Assembly: GCF_947495325.1 (NCBI RefSeq)
Contig: NZ_CANLYK010000004.1
Coordinates: forward strand, 278,285 to 342,284
DNA: 64,000 nt
Direction: 5' to 3'
Source: an uncultured Allomuricauda sp.
GTDB taxonomy: Bacteria; Bacteroidota; Bacteroidia; Flavobacteriales; Flavobacteriaceae
Shown here piece after piece: positions 18,430-26,363 of the stretch. The notes beneath the pieces are model-generated. The model did no database searches and was not told the DNA's origin. It worked only from the letters and a program-made list of their open reading frames with translations. Position 1 is the stretch's first letter. The number at the start of each line of letters is the position of its first letter. A program made the position numbers and the translations under genes.

Positions 18430-18987
18430 CTATTGTTTATTGACTTTACTGGAATTCTGCTTTACAAAAGCCTCCCATCCTGTGTATTGTTTCCCCACAT
18501 CTACCCTACCTTGATTGTAAAAATGGCAAACCGCAGCGGCCAATCCATCCGTACTATCTAAATTTTTAGGCAAGGTTTTTAGCTTCAACATACTTTGAAG
18601 CATTTTGGCTACTTGCTCTTTGGTGGCATTTCCATTACCTGTAATGGCCATCTTTATTTTCTTGGGCATATATTCGGTTATGGGAACTTGTCTTGAAAGT
18701 CCCGCAGCCATCGCTACTCCCTGAGCCCTTCCAAGTTTGAGCATGGATTGTACATTTTTACCATAAAAAGGAGCTTCAATGGCTATTTCATCCGGGTGAA
18801 ACGTATCTATCAATTCAAGGGTGCGTTCAAAAATCAATTTTAGTTTGGTGTAGGGATCATTGTATTTTTTAAGCAACAACTCGTTCATTTGAACAAACTG
18901 CATTTGTTTGTTCACCACTTTAATGATTCCAAAACCCATAACTGTTGTTCCCGGGTCTATTCCTAAAATGATTTTTTCCGTTGCCAA
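18430..18987 (-). CDS. ruvC: Holliday junction resolvase RuvC
   Basis: 185 residues; catalytic acidic residues are visible in ILGIDPGT, IAIEAPFYGKN and DSTDGLAAAVCH. It cleaves four-way junctions with RuvAB. The start is TTG at 18987: the preceding gene stops only three bases before it and no ATG occurs before the essential IDPG motif, so a TTG start is forced. It follows the TonB-like lipoprotein gene. Confidence 0.95.
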   Translation of the reverse strand: MATEKIILGIDPGTTVMGFGIIKVVNKQMQFVQMNELLLKKYNDPYTKLKLIFERTLELIDTFHPDEIAIEAPFYGKNVQSMLKLGRAQGVAMAAGLSRQVPITEYMPKKIKMAITGNGNATKEQVAKMLQSMLKLKTLPKNLDSTDGLAAAVCHFYNQGRVDVGKQYTGWEAFVKQNSSKVNKQ

Positions 18988-18990
18988 ATT

Positions 18991-19464
18991 TTAATTGGTA
19001 TTTACTACTATGGGAAGTCTAAATCGTAAACTTACCGGTGTTCCTCTTTTTAGTGCTGGGGCCACTGTTAAATCTCGCAACCTATTGGTTACCTCAGCAT
19101 TGAATTCTTCAATTTCGTTAAGGATATTTGGATTTTCCTCTATGTTTAAAACGGTGATGAAGCCATGCTCATCAATTAAAAAATCAACATATAAGGTATC
19201 GTTTAAATCAGTTTGCACCTCAAATTGCAAGCTGTCCAATGCCTTTGAAAAATGATTCAGCATTTCATTTTGAAAGCAATCTCGTTGAGCTTGCTTGGCC
19301 GCCGTTTCATCACAATTATCAAATAGTGGATATTGGTCCACATCATTCCAATCAATCGCCAAAAGTTCTTCACTGACAATTCTTTGGGTCTTGTCCTCTT
19401 TGGACATAAACAGTTCGCAGGAGGCAAACAAAGCCAAACAAGATATCAATAAAAACTTCTGCAT
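18991..19464 (-). CDS. Small lipoprotein with TonB C-terminal-like domain
   Basis: 157 residues with a lipoprotein signal (MQKFLLISCLALFASC, lipobox FASC). The rest resembles the TonB C-terminal fold as seen in flavobacterial energy-transducer-like proteins: a YPLFDNCDE ... DCFQNEM start with paired cysteines, LYVDFLIDEHGFITVLNI, and APALKRGTPVSLRFRLPI. The same signature is at the C-terminus of the M56 protease gene at 19577-20956. It ends three bases before the ruvC start codon. Role unknown. Confidence 0.75.
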   Translation of the reverse strand: MQKFLLISCLALFASCELFMSKEDKTQRIVSEELLAIDWNDVDQYPLFDNCDETAAKQAQRDCFQNEMLNHFSKALDSLQFEVQTDLNDTLYVDFLIDEHGFITVLNIEENPNILNEIEEFNAEVTNRLRDLTVAPALKRGTPVSLRFRLPIVVNTN

Positions 19465-19576
19465 ACAGCCCCAAATGTTTGGCTGAAATTACGATTTTTT
19501 GAAGAATTTAATTTAAACTAAAATTGAAAAGCCAAAGATAGTCTTTGGCTTTCAGGGCTTGCAATATATTTAGGAC

Positions 19577-20956
19577 CTATTTTAATTTAAAAGTTATGGG
19601 TATGGAAAAAGGCACATCAACTACTTCACCATTTTGTTTCCCTGGCACCATTTTTGGCAATTTAGAAATAATACGTCTCGCTTCGTTCTCCAATAGCACA
19701 TCCGGACCTCGTAGCTTAAGTTCTGTAATTGACCCATCACTAGAAATCTTAAAAATAATATTTACCCTTCCTTGAATACCTTTTTCTTGGGCTTCTTGAG
19801 GGTAATTAAAATGTTTTCTAATATGTTTTTGCATCATTTCTTGAAAACATGCTCGAGTATCCTCAGCATTTTCACAACCTGGAAAAATTGGAGCTTCATC
19901 TACACTGGCAAAAGGCACACCACTGTAGTTAATATTTCCATATTTTCCAGAAATCCCCTTTGTTTCTTTAGGATACACATTATAAATCATTTTCGCCAAT
20001 GCCTCTTTTTCTTCTTGGGTAAGTGAATCTAAACTTGTAATTTCTTCTTCCAGTAGACTGATTCTTTCGGTTAGTGAATCGGTCTTTTTAGCATTGCTCT
20101 CTTCAACTTGACAAGAGTTAAACATTATAATACCAAATACTAATGGTAACACTACAGTATACTTTAATTGCCAAATGGCTTTTGATTTTTGTTTTTGTAA
20201 CATGACTATTCGTTTTTTGATTAATGATTTTTTAAAAAATTGATTTACAAAGCTTATGTTTTGAGTTTGAAACACTTCTGACAATAGCAATTGATATTGT
20301 TCCTTTTTATTTTCTTTTCCAACCTTAGAATCAGCAATAAATTCATGCAATTCTGAAACCCGATTTTGATAGATATACACCAACGGATTAAACCAAAATA
20401 GAATTCGCATCAATTCAAAGAATAGCAGATCAACAGAATGCCACTGCTTAATATGTACTAACTCATGCGCTATGATATTGCTCTCTTTCTCCTTGGAGAT
20501 TTTATCCCCTAAAAAAATGGTTCCGAAGAAGGAAAAGGCTATTTCACTTTGTTGTACAACGACTTTGGTAAAATCATTGCAATCATATACGGTTCCTTGT
20601 TTCCGTAATCTAATAAGTGAAAAAAGTTTGAACCCAAACCAAAGTGCTGCCAACAAAGCGCCTGACCCAAATAATAAATATATAGTTGAAAGGTTTTCAA
20701 AAAAACCAACTTTATCTGTAGGTGACACCATCACCTCATCCAATTGTATTAAAAAGGTTGGGTAGCCAATAAATTCTGAAGAAACGGTAGTTTTTAAAGC
20801 TTCAATCTTTATCCAAGGTAAAACCAAGGATAAAACAAAAGTGCCCAAAAGATACGCTCGGTTCCATTTGAAGAAAGTCTCCTTTTTTAAAAAGAAGTCA
20901 TAAATCATTAAAAAAACCAACTGAAATACCAGACATTCTATGAGATACCGTATCAT
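19577..20956 (-). CDS. BlaR1-type M56 metallopeptidase with C-terminal TonB-like domain
   Basis: 459 residues. Four hydrophobic segments (about 5-22, 35-50, 92-112, and about 262-280) surround a cytosolic M56 zinc protease domain with the HExxH motif His164-Glu165-Leu-Val-His168. After the last TM comes a periplasmic part with a coiled segment and a TonB C-terminal-like domain (APIFPGCEN, ACFQEMM, GRVNIIFKISSDGSITELKL, VPGKQNGEVVDVPFSIPI). It probably senses an envelope signal and inactivates the co-encoded BlaI repressor. Start overlaps the blaI stop (ATGA). Confidence 0.9.
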   Translation of the reverse strand: MIRYLIECLVFQLVFLMIYDFFLKKETFFKWNRAYLLGTFVLSLVLPWIKIEALKTTVSSEFIGYPTFLIQLDEVMVSPTDKVGFFENLSTIYLLFGSGALLAALWFGFKLFSLIRLRKQGTVYDCNDFTKVVVQQSEIAFSFFGTIFLGDKISKEKESNIIAHELVHIKQWHSVDLLFFELMRILFWFNPLVYIYQNRVSELHEFIADSKVGKENKKEQYQLLLSEVFQTQNISFVNQFFKKSLIKKRIVMLQKQKSKAIWQLKYTVVLPLVFGIIMFNSCQVEESNAKKTDSLTERISLLEEEITSLDSLTQEEKEALAKMIYNVYPKETKGISGKYGNINYSGVPFASVDEAPIFPGCENAEDTRACFQEMMQKHIRKHFNYPQEAQEKGIQGRVNIIFKISSDGSITELKLRGPDVLLENEARRIISKLPKMVPGKQNGEVVDVPFSIPITFKLK

Positions 20957-21315
20957 TCTTCCTCATCTTTAATTTGTTCCAGAATACTTTCCAACTCACT
21001 AAGATTGATATCATTTTTTTTCATGAAAAACGACACCATACTTTTAAAGGACCCTTGAAAGTAACCATCAACAAGTTTGTTTATGGATTGGTTGCTATAG
21101 TCCGATTGCTTTACTAAAGGAAAATAGAGATATCCTTTACCTTCCTGCTCATGATCTACAAAACCTTTATTTTCCAAGATTCTTACTATTGTAGATACTG
21201 TGTTATAAGCTGGTTTTGGTTCTGGCAGCTCTTTGATTATTGCAGCAACATTGGTTTTCTTTAATCTCCAGAGGATTTGCATTACTTCCTCCTCAGCTTT
21301 TGTCAATTGTTTCAT
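20953..21315 (-). CDS. BlaI/MecI/CopY-family repressor
   Basis: 120 residues from ATG 21315 (MKQLTKAEEEVMQIL). Winged helix N-terminus with LTKAEEEVMQILWRL and the recognition region KPAYNTVSTIVRILENKGFVDHEQEGKGYLYFP, then a helical dimer tail. Such repressors are removed by proteolysis through the partner M56 protease. Three copies of a 16-base dyad cover the upstream promoter and the start region, which argues for autoregulation of this pair. Confidence 0.92.
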   Translation of the reverse strand: MKQLTKAEEEVMQILWRLKKTNVAAIIKELPEPKPAYNTVSTIVRILENKGFVDHEQEGKGYLYFPLVKQSDYSNQSINKLVDGYFQGSFKSMVSFFMKKNDINLSELESILEQIKDEEE

Positions 21316-21319
21316 ATTC

Positions 21320-21387
21320 AACTAATTTTTTAGTTCAATTACCAAACAAATATAACTAAATATTTAGTTTAAACTAATTTTTTAGTT
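21320..21387. promoter_or_regulatory. Three BlaI operator copies upstream of blaI
   Basis: The dyad AACTAA-N4-TTAGTT occurs three times, at 21320-21335, 21354-21369 and 21372-21387. The first sits just before the start codon of the repressor and the other two lie in the promoter region. Family knowledge (BlaI/MecI bind short dyads at their own promoter) makes these the likely operators; binding is inferred. Confidence 0.75.
21347..21354 (-). promoter_or_regulatory. Candidate -7 element of the blaI promoter
   Basis: On the minus strand this reads TATATTTG, an exact fit to the Bacteroidota TAnnTTTG element. It lies about 32 bases upstream of the blaI ATG and is flanked by operator copies; no clear -33 TTG is seen. 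Confidence 0.55.
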
Positions 21388-21465
21388 AAAAACTGAGATT
21401 AATGCCTTTTCTGTCTTCTTTTGTAACATTTGATCGCTAAATTTGTCTTATCATCAAAACCAAAA

Positions 21466-21978
21466 ATGGACATTGCTTTACTTGTTTTAGGGTTTGTTTT
21501 AATGCTCGTCGGCATTTTAGGGAGTTTTCTACCTGTATTACCAGGCCCACCGGTAAGTTGGTTAGGACTATTGCTTCTATATTTGACCAAAGCTGTACCG
21601 GATGATTGGTGGATGCTTGGCATAACGCTCTTTTTTGCGTTGCTGATTACTATTATGGATTATGTGATTCCGGCGATGGGCACTAAAAAATTTGGTGGTA
21701 GTAAAGCTGGTATGTTGGGAACTGTTGTGGGTCTGTTGGTAGCAATATTTTTCCCAATTCTTGGGCCTTTTGGGATTATTGTTTGGCCTTTTGTTGGTGC
21801 TTTAATTGGTGAGCTTATTAATAAAGCAGATCAAAAAACTGCATTGAAAGCTGCCTTTGGATCCTTTTTAGGCTTTTTAACAGGAACGTTTATGAAGTTC
21901 TTGATAGGGGTTATCTATTTCGGAATCTTTATTTGGAAAGCTATTGAATATGGTTCAGAGCTGTTCACCTTTAGTTAA
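21466..21978 (+). CDS. DUF456 family membrane protein
   Basis: 170 residues from ATG 21466 (MDIALLVLGFVLML); a TTG 12 codons upstream is unlikely. Several hydrophobic segments with glycine-rich turns (GILGSFLPVLPGPPVSWLGLLLL, GSKAGMLGTVVGL) are typical of DUF456. Function unknown. Its stop codon overlaps, on the opposite strand, the stop of the nitroreductase gene. Confidence 0.85.
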   Translation: MDIALLVLGFVLMLVGILGSFLPVLPGPPVSWLGLLLLYLTKAVPDDWWMLGITLFFALLITIMDYVIPAMGTKKFGGSKAGMLGTVVGLLVAIFFPILGPFGIIVWPFVGALIGELINKADQKTALKAAFGSFLGFLTGTFMKFLIGVIYFGIFIWKAIEYGSELFTFS

Positions 21979-22529
21979 TCAAACCATTCTACTTTTTCGG
22001 CAATTGGTCCTCGTGCTACCTCTAAAACTTCTTCATCAGTATAACCCATATATAGAAATCCTAGGCATTTCTCTCCTTCCTTAAGATTGAAAAACTCATT
22101 CATGTATTTTATCAAACCCGGAGAGCTCCAATAACATCCAATTCCCATTTCTGTGCAGCAAAGCCACATATTTTGTACTGCCATTGCAGTAGCGGCAAGC
22201 TCTTCCCATTCCGGTAAGCTTTCACTAGGGTCGCGCTGCATACAAATGGCAATAACAGCACCTGAACGTGCTGGATTATCTTGTAATTTTTTAATTTTTA
22301 TTTGCTTTGGCTTAGGGTCAATTTCTTGGTATTTATTGGATAGAAATTTTCCTAACGCCACTCTTTTATCACCCATTAAAACTTTAAATCGCCAGGGTTC
22401 TGTCTTTCTATGTGTAGGTGCATAGTTGGCAGCTTCCAATAGCTTTTCAATAGTTTCTTTCGAAATGGGCTTGTCATTATATTGAACAGGAAAAACACTT
22501 CGCCTCTTCTTAATTATATCAAATATCAT
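21975..22529 (-). CDS. Nitroreductase family protein
   Basis: 184 residues of the small flavin nitroreductase family: N-terminal IKKRRSVFPVQYNDKPI, EAANYAPTHRKTEPWRF (FMN phosphate contacts), and C-terminal FLYMGYTDEE. It would reduce nitro or quinone-like compounds with NAD(P)H and FMN. It converges on the DUF456 gene with overlapping stops; the LysR gene lies 50 bases upstream in the same direction. Confidence 0.9.
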   Translation of the reverse strand: MIFDIIKKRRSVFPVQYNDKPISKETIEKLLEAANYAPTHRKTEPWRFKVLMGDKRVALGKFLSNKYQEIDPKPKQIKIKKLQDNPARSGAVIAICMQRDPSESLPEWEELAATAMAVQNMWLCCTEMGIGCYWSSPGLIKYMNEFFNLKEGEKCLGFLYMGYTDEEVLEVARGPIAEKVEWFD

Positions 22530-22579
22530 GTATCTACTTTTATACTTCTCTCAAAGTTAAGTCTTGAAACGTTTTCTTG

Positions 22580-23467
22580 CTACAACTTTAGAAGTAATTC
22601 CATACAATTTCTCAGTGCTGGATTTCGATTATCCTCTTTCCATACCATGGATAAAATAGCCCGTTGTTTGATTTTTTTAAGTTCGATGAATTTTACTTTC
22701 ATTTGAAACCCATATTGCAAGGCCGTAGGAACTATAGCTATACCCAACTTGTTTTCCACCAATTTAAAAATAGTTTGTGCATGTACCGATTTATGGGAAA
22801 CATTGGGTGAAAAACCAGCATCTTCGCAAATGCTTAGAACGGTATCATAATATTGAGGGCTATAATCCTGTGAGAATAGGATAAAATCATCCGTAGCGAC
22901 TTGATTAATGCTTTTAAAATCTTTCTCATTCAATATATGGTCCGCTGGCAAAACCAACGAAAAGGTATCTTCAAAAACAGGTTTCAATTTCAGCCCTTTT
23001 GGCACTCTTGATAACCGCACAAACCCCAAATCCAATTTGTCCCTTAGAATAGCACTTATCTGAGCTCTGTTTGAAAGTTCTTCAAGACTGGTATGTATGA
23101 AAGAGAATTTTTCCTTTAAATCCAGCAATAAATTTGGTATTACATTCTGCATTGCCGAACCTAAAAACCCAATTCTAATTTCACCCAAATGCCCCTCACC
23201 AATAAGTTTTAATTGTTTTTTGGTCTGCTCCAAATGGTTCAGTATAAACTCTACTTCCCCTTTTAAAAATGCTCCAGCTGGTGTTAACCTAACTTTTTTC
23301 TTATCTCTAATAAAAAGTTGGGTTTGGAGAATTCCTTCCATCTGCTTGATTTGCGTACTTAGTCCGGGTTGGGATATAAACAGCTTTTCTGCTGCCTTTC
23401 TATAGTGCAATTCTTCGGCCACAGCCAAAAAATAAATGAAATGTCGTAATTCTATCTGATAATTCAT
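22580..23467 (-). CDS. LysR-family regulator, divergent to the hut operon
   Basis: 295 residues: N-terminal winged helix (RHFIYFLAVAEELHYRKAAEKLFISQPGLSTQIKQME) and a C-terminal effector-binding domain. It is transcribed away from hutH with only 78 bases between the start codons, the usual layout of a LysR regulator and its target, so it probably controls histidine degradation in response to a pathway metabolite. The C-terminus ends with the charged ELKKIKQRAILSMVWKEDNRNP stretch typical of the family. Confidence 0.88.
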   Translation of the reverse strand: MNYQIELRHFIYFLAVAEELHYRKAAEKLFISQPGLSTQIKQMEGILQTQLFIRDKKKVRLTPAGAFLKGEVEFILNHLEQTKKQLKLIGEGHLGEIRIGFLGSAMQNVIPNLLLDLKEKFSFIHTSLEELSNRAQISAILRDKLDLGFVRLSRVPKGLKLKPVFEDTFSLVLPADHILNEKDFKSINQVATDDFILFSQDYSPQYYDTVLSICEDAGFSPNVSHKSVHAQTIFKLVENKLGIAIVPTALQYGFQMKVKFIELKKIKQRAILSMVWKEDNRNPALRNCMELLLKL

Positions 23468-23475
23468 AGTTATTA

Positions 23476-23496
23476 AATACTACAAAAATAAGTATT
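23476..23496. promoter_or_regulatory. LysR-type dyad between lysR and hutH
   Basis: AATACT-N9-AGTATT forms a dyad (core ATAC-N11-GTAT) in the short divergent spacer. It ends where the -33 region of the candidate hut promoter begins, as expected for a LysR activator site. Inferred from pattern and position. Confidence 0.55.
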
Positions 23497-23526
23497 GGTA
23501 ATTATTAATCATACAGGGTATCTTTA
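23495..23526 (+). promoter_or_regulatory. Candidate hut operon promoter
   Basis: TTG at 23495-23497 and TATCTTTA at 23519-23526 (one base off TAnnTTTG) are 21 bases apart, upstream of the hutH ATG at 23546. The weak -7 match fits a promoter needing an activator. Confidence 0.4.
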
Positions 23527-23545
23527 TAAATCTCAAATTATACAT

Positions 23546-25123
23546 ATGCAACTACCCAAAACATTTCATTTTGGTGAACATCATCTAACAGCAAGCATTG
23601 CCTTAGGCATTGCCAAAGGTTCGGTCAAAGGAATACTATCCACAGATTATCTCAAGAAAATAGAAGAGAGTAATCTTCGGGTTCAAAATATTGTTGCCAA
23701 GGGAGACACAGTTTATGGAATCAATACGGGCTTTGGACCTTTATGCAATACCAAGATTTCCAAGGAGGATACTAAAATTCTTCAGTCCAATATTTTACAA
23801 AGCCATAGTGTTGGAGTTGGCAAGCCCATATCCAAAGTACTTGCCAAACTAATGCTCATCTTAAAAATCCATGCGCTAGCTAAAGGATATTCCGGTATTG
23901 CAGTTGCTACAATTAATCGAATGCTCTGGCATTTGGAGCATGATGCCATTCCGGTAGTTCCATCACAAGGTTCTGTGGGAGCATCTGGAGACTTGGCTCC
24001 TCTTTCTCATTTATTTCTTCCACTAATAGGACTGGGCAAGGTAAATTACAACGGTGAAACCATCACCACGGAGCAATTATTCAAAAAAACTGGGCTTCAA
24101 CCTTTGGAACTTGGGCCAAAGGAGGGCTTGGCGTTAATAAATGGCACACAATTCATTGCTGCACATGGTGTAATGGTCTTGCAAAAACTTCAATATTGTC
24201 TTAGACATGCCGATATTATTGGGGCTATGATGTTGGAAGGACTTCAAGGTTCCATGAGACCTTTCCATGAGGAATTGCATGCACTTCGACCTTTTAAAGG
24301 AAACCAACATGTGGCCGGGAGAATACGAACACTGCTCCAAGGTTCCGAAATTTTGGAAGACCATATCGACTGTGAACGTGTTCAAGATCCTTATTCGCTT
24401 CGTTGTATGCCTCAAGTGCATGGCGCATCTAGAAATACATGGTTGCACTTAAAAGAATTGTTGGAAGTTGAGCTAAACTCCGTTACCGACAACCCAGTAA
24501 TCATTAATGATGAATTAACCATTAGCGGTGGCAATTTTCACGGACAGCCCTTGGCCATGGCTTTGGACTACGCTGCACTGGCAGCTTCAGAATTAGGGAG
24601 CATTTCGGACCGAAGAATCTATTTGGCACTGGAAGGAAATAGTCCAGGAGTACCCAAATTATTAATGGAAGATACCGGAATCAATTCTGGATACATGATT
24701 TTACAGTACACTACAGCAGCATTAGCCAGTGAAAATAAAAGTCTGTGTTTTCCGGCGAGCGCGGATAGTATCCCAACCTCTTTAGGACAAGAAGACCATG
24801 TGAGCATGGGATCAATAAGTGGGAGAAAAGCACTTCAGATTATTGAAAATGTGGAGAAGATATTGGCTATTGAACTATTGACTGCCGCGCAAGCCTTTGA
24901 ATTTAGAAAACCTTTAAAATCAGGTATTGTATTGGATGAAATTCATAAATTCATAAGAACCAAAGTTTCCTTCGCAGATAGTGACCGCGTTTTTGCTGAT
25001 GATATTGAAAAAGGAATAGAAACTATCCAAAAAGGTGAAATTATTGCGCTAGTGGAAAAAACCATGACAGCAAAAAACCTTCAATGGAACACCCCTTATC
25101 TAGAAGAATTTGAAACATACTAA
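23546..25123 (+). CDS. hutH: Histidine ammonia-lyase
   Basis: 525 residues from ATG 23546 (MQLPKTFHFG); upstream in-frame codons belong to the promoter region. The MIO-forming triad Ala146-Ser147-Gly148 is in GSVGASGDLAPLSH, with YGINTGFGPL and NPVIINDELTISGGNFHG typical of the family. It deaminates L-histidine to urocanate, the first step of histidine degradation, in the cytosol. Four bases separate it from hutI, and the operon continues with hutU and hutG. Confidence 0.96.
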   Translation: MQLPKTFHFGEHHLTASIALGIAKGSVKGILSTDYLKKIEESNLRVQNIVAKGDTVYGINTGFGPLCNTKISKEDTKILQSNILQSHSVGVGKPISKVLAKLMLILKIHALAKGYSGIAVATINRMLWHLEHDAIPVVPSQGSVGASGDLAPLSHLFLPLIGLGKVNYNGETITTEQLFKKTGLQPLELGPKEGLALINGTQFIAAHGVMVLQKLQYCLRHADIIGAMMLEGLQGSMRPFHEELHALRPFKGNQHVAGRIRTLLQGSEILEDHIDCERVQDPYSLRCMPQVHGASRNTWLHLKELLEVELNSVTDNPVIINDELTISGGNFHGQPLAMALDYAALAASELGSISDRRIYLALEGNSPGVPKLLMEDTGINSGYMILQYTTAALASENKSLCFPASADSIPTSLGQEDHVSMGSISGRKALQIIENVEKILAIELLTAAQAFEFRKPLKSGIVLDEIHKFIRTKVSFADSDRVFADDIEKGIETIQKGEIIALVEKTMTAKNLQWNTPYLEEFETY

Positions 25124-25126
25124 CTC

Positions 25127-26362
25127 ATGAGCAAACCACTATTAATAGGTCCATTTACACAACTGCTTCCAATGTCAGGTTTACCACTTAAAGGAGCTCT
25201 ATCAGATGACCAATTGGTCATCATTGAGCAAGGAGGCATTCTTGTTTCCGAAGAAAAAATCAAAGCTGTTGGTAATTTTGAGGATTTAAAGTCCGATGCG
25301 GTCGACACCCACCATATTGAAGGACAACATGTTTGCCTTCCGGGATTTGTAGATTCTCATACACATATCTGTTTTGGTGGTTCGCGAGCTAGAGATTATG
25401 CTTATAGAAATTCTGGAAAGACTTATCTGGAAATTGCCAAAGCCGGAGGCGGCATATGGGACACTGTGACACAAACTCGCAAAGCTTCTCAAGAGGATTT
25501 GATTGAAGGCATTATCTCAAGAAGCAAAACCCATTTAGAAAATGGTACAACAACGATAGAAGTAAAAAGTGGTTATGGCCTTTCTATTGATGAAGAACTC
25601 AAAATGCTAAGGGCCATCAAACAAGCAGAGAAAAAAACACAAGCAGATCTAATAGCAACATGTTTGGCCGCCCATATGAAACCAAAAGATTGGAATAGCA
25701 ACAAAAATTACCTAGAGGAAATTGCCACACAACTGTTCCCCATTTTAAAATCTGAAGGGCTTAGCAATCGGATTGACGCCTTTATTGAGGAAAGTGCATT
25801 CTCAGCATTGGAGATAGCCCCCTATTTTAGGAAAGCAAAGGCAATGGGGTTTGATATAACGGTACATGCGGATCAATTTACGACTAGTGGAAGTGAAGTG
25901 GCCATACATTTTGGTGCCATAAGCGCTGATCATTTGGAAGCCAGCACCGAAAATGAAATTCAGTTGTTGGCCAACAGCAATGTTATTTCTACAGCATTAC
26001 CCGGAGCTTCCTTAGGTTTAGGATGCGCCTTTACCCCTGCCCGAAAGCTATTAGATGCAGGAGGAGCTTTGGCCATTGCTAGCGACCATAATCCTGGTTC
26101 GGCACCAATGGGGCATTTGTTCACCCAAGCAAGTATTCTAGGGACCTTTGAAAAACTCTCAAATGCGGAAGTACTGGCCGGGATTACTTTTAGGGCAAGT
26201 GCTGCTTTGAATTTGACAGACCGAGGTGCTTTGGAAACAAACAAGCTTGCTGATTTTGTTGTTTTTCCAACCGATAACTATCAGGAAATAACCTATCATC
26301 AAGGACAGCTAAAACCCAGTATGGTCTGGAAAAATGGGAAACAAGTTTTTGAAAGAAATTAA
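25127..26362 (+). CDS. hutI: Imidazolonepropionase
   Basis: 411 residues of the amidohydrolase superfamily: metal-binding GFVDSHTHICFGGSR, later VHADQFTTSG and ASDHNPGSAP. It opens imidazolonepropionate to N-formimino-L-glutamate, the third step of the pathway. It begins three bases after hutH and ends one base before the hutU ATG, so the genes are coupled. Confidence 0.96.
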   Translation: MSKPLLIGPFTQLLPMSGLPLKGALSDDQLVIIEQGGILVSEEKIKAVGNFEDLKSDAVDTHHIEGQHVCLPGFVDSHTHICFGGSRARDYAYRNSGKTYLEIAKAGGGIWDTVTQTRKASQEDLIEGIISRSKTHLENGTTTIEVKSGYGLSIDEELKMLRAIKQAEKKTQADLIATCLAAHMKPKDWNSNKNYLEEIATQLFPILKSEGLSNRIDAFIEESAFSALEIAPYFRKAKAMGFDITVHADQFTTSGSEVAIHFGAISADHLEASTENEIQLLANSNVISTALPGASLGLGCAFTPARKLLDAGGALAIASDHNPGSAPMGHLFTQASILGTFEKLSNAEVLAGITFRASAALNLTDRGALETNKLADFVVFPTDNYQEITYHQGQLKPSMVWKNGKQVFERN

Positions 26363-26363
26363 T

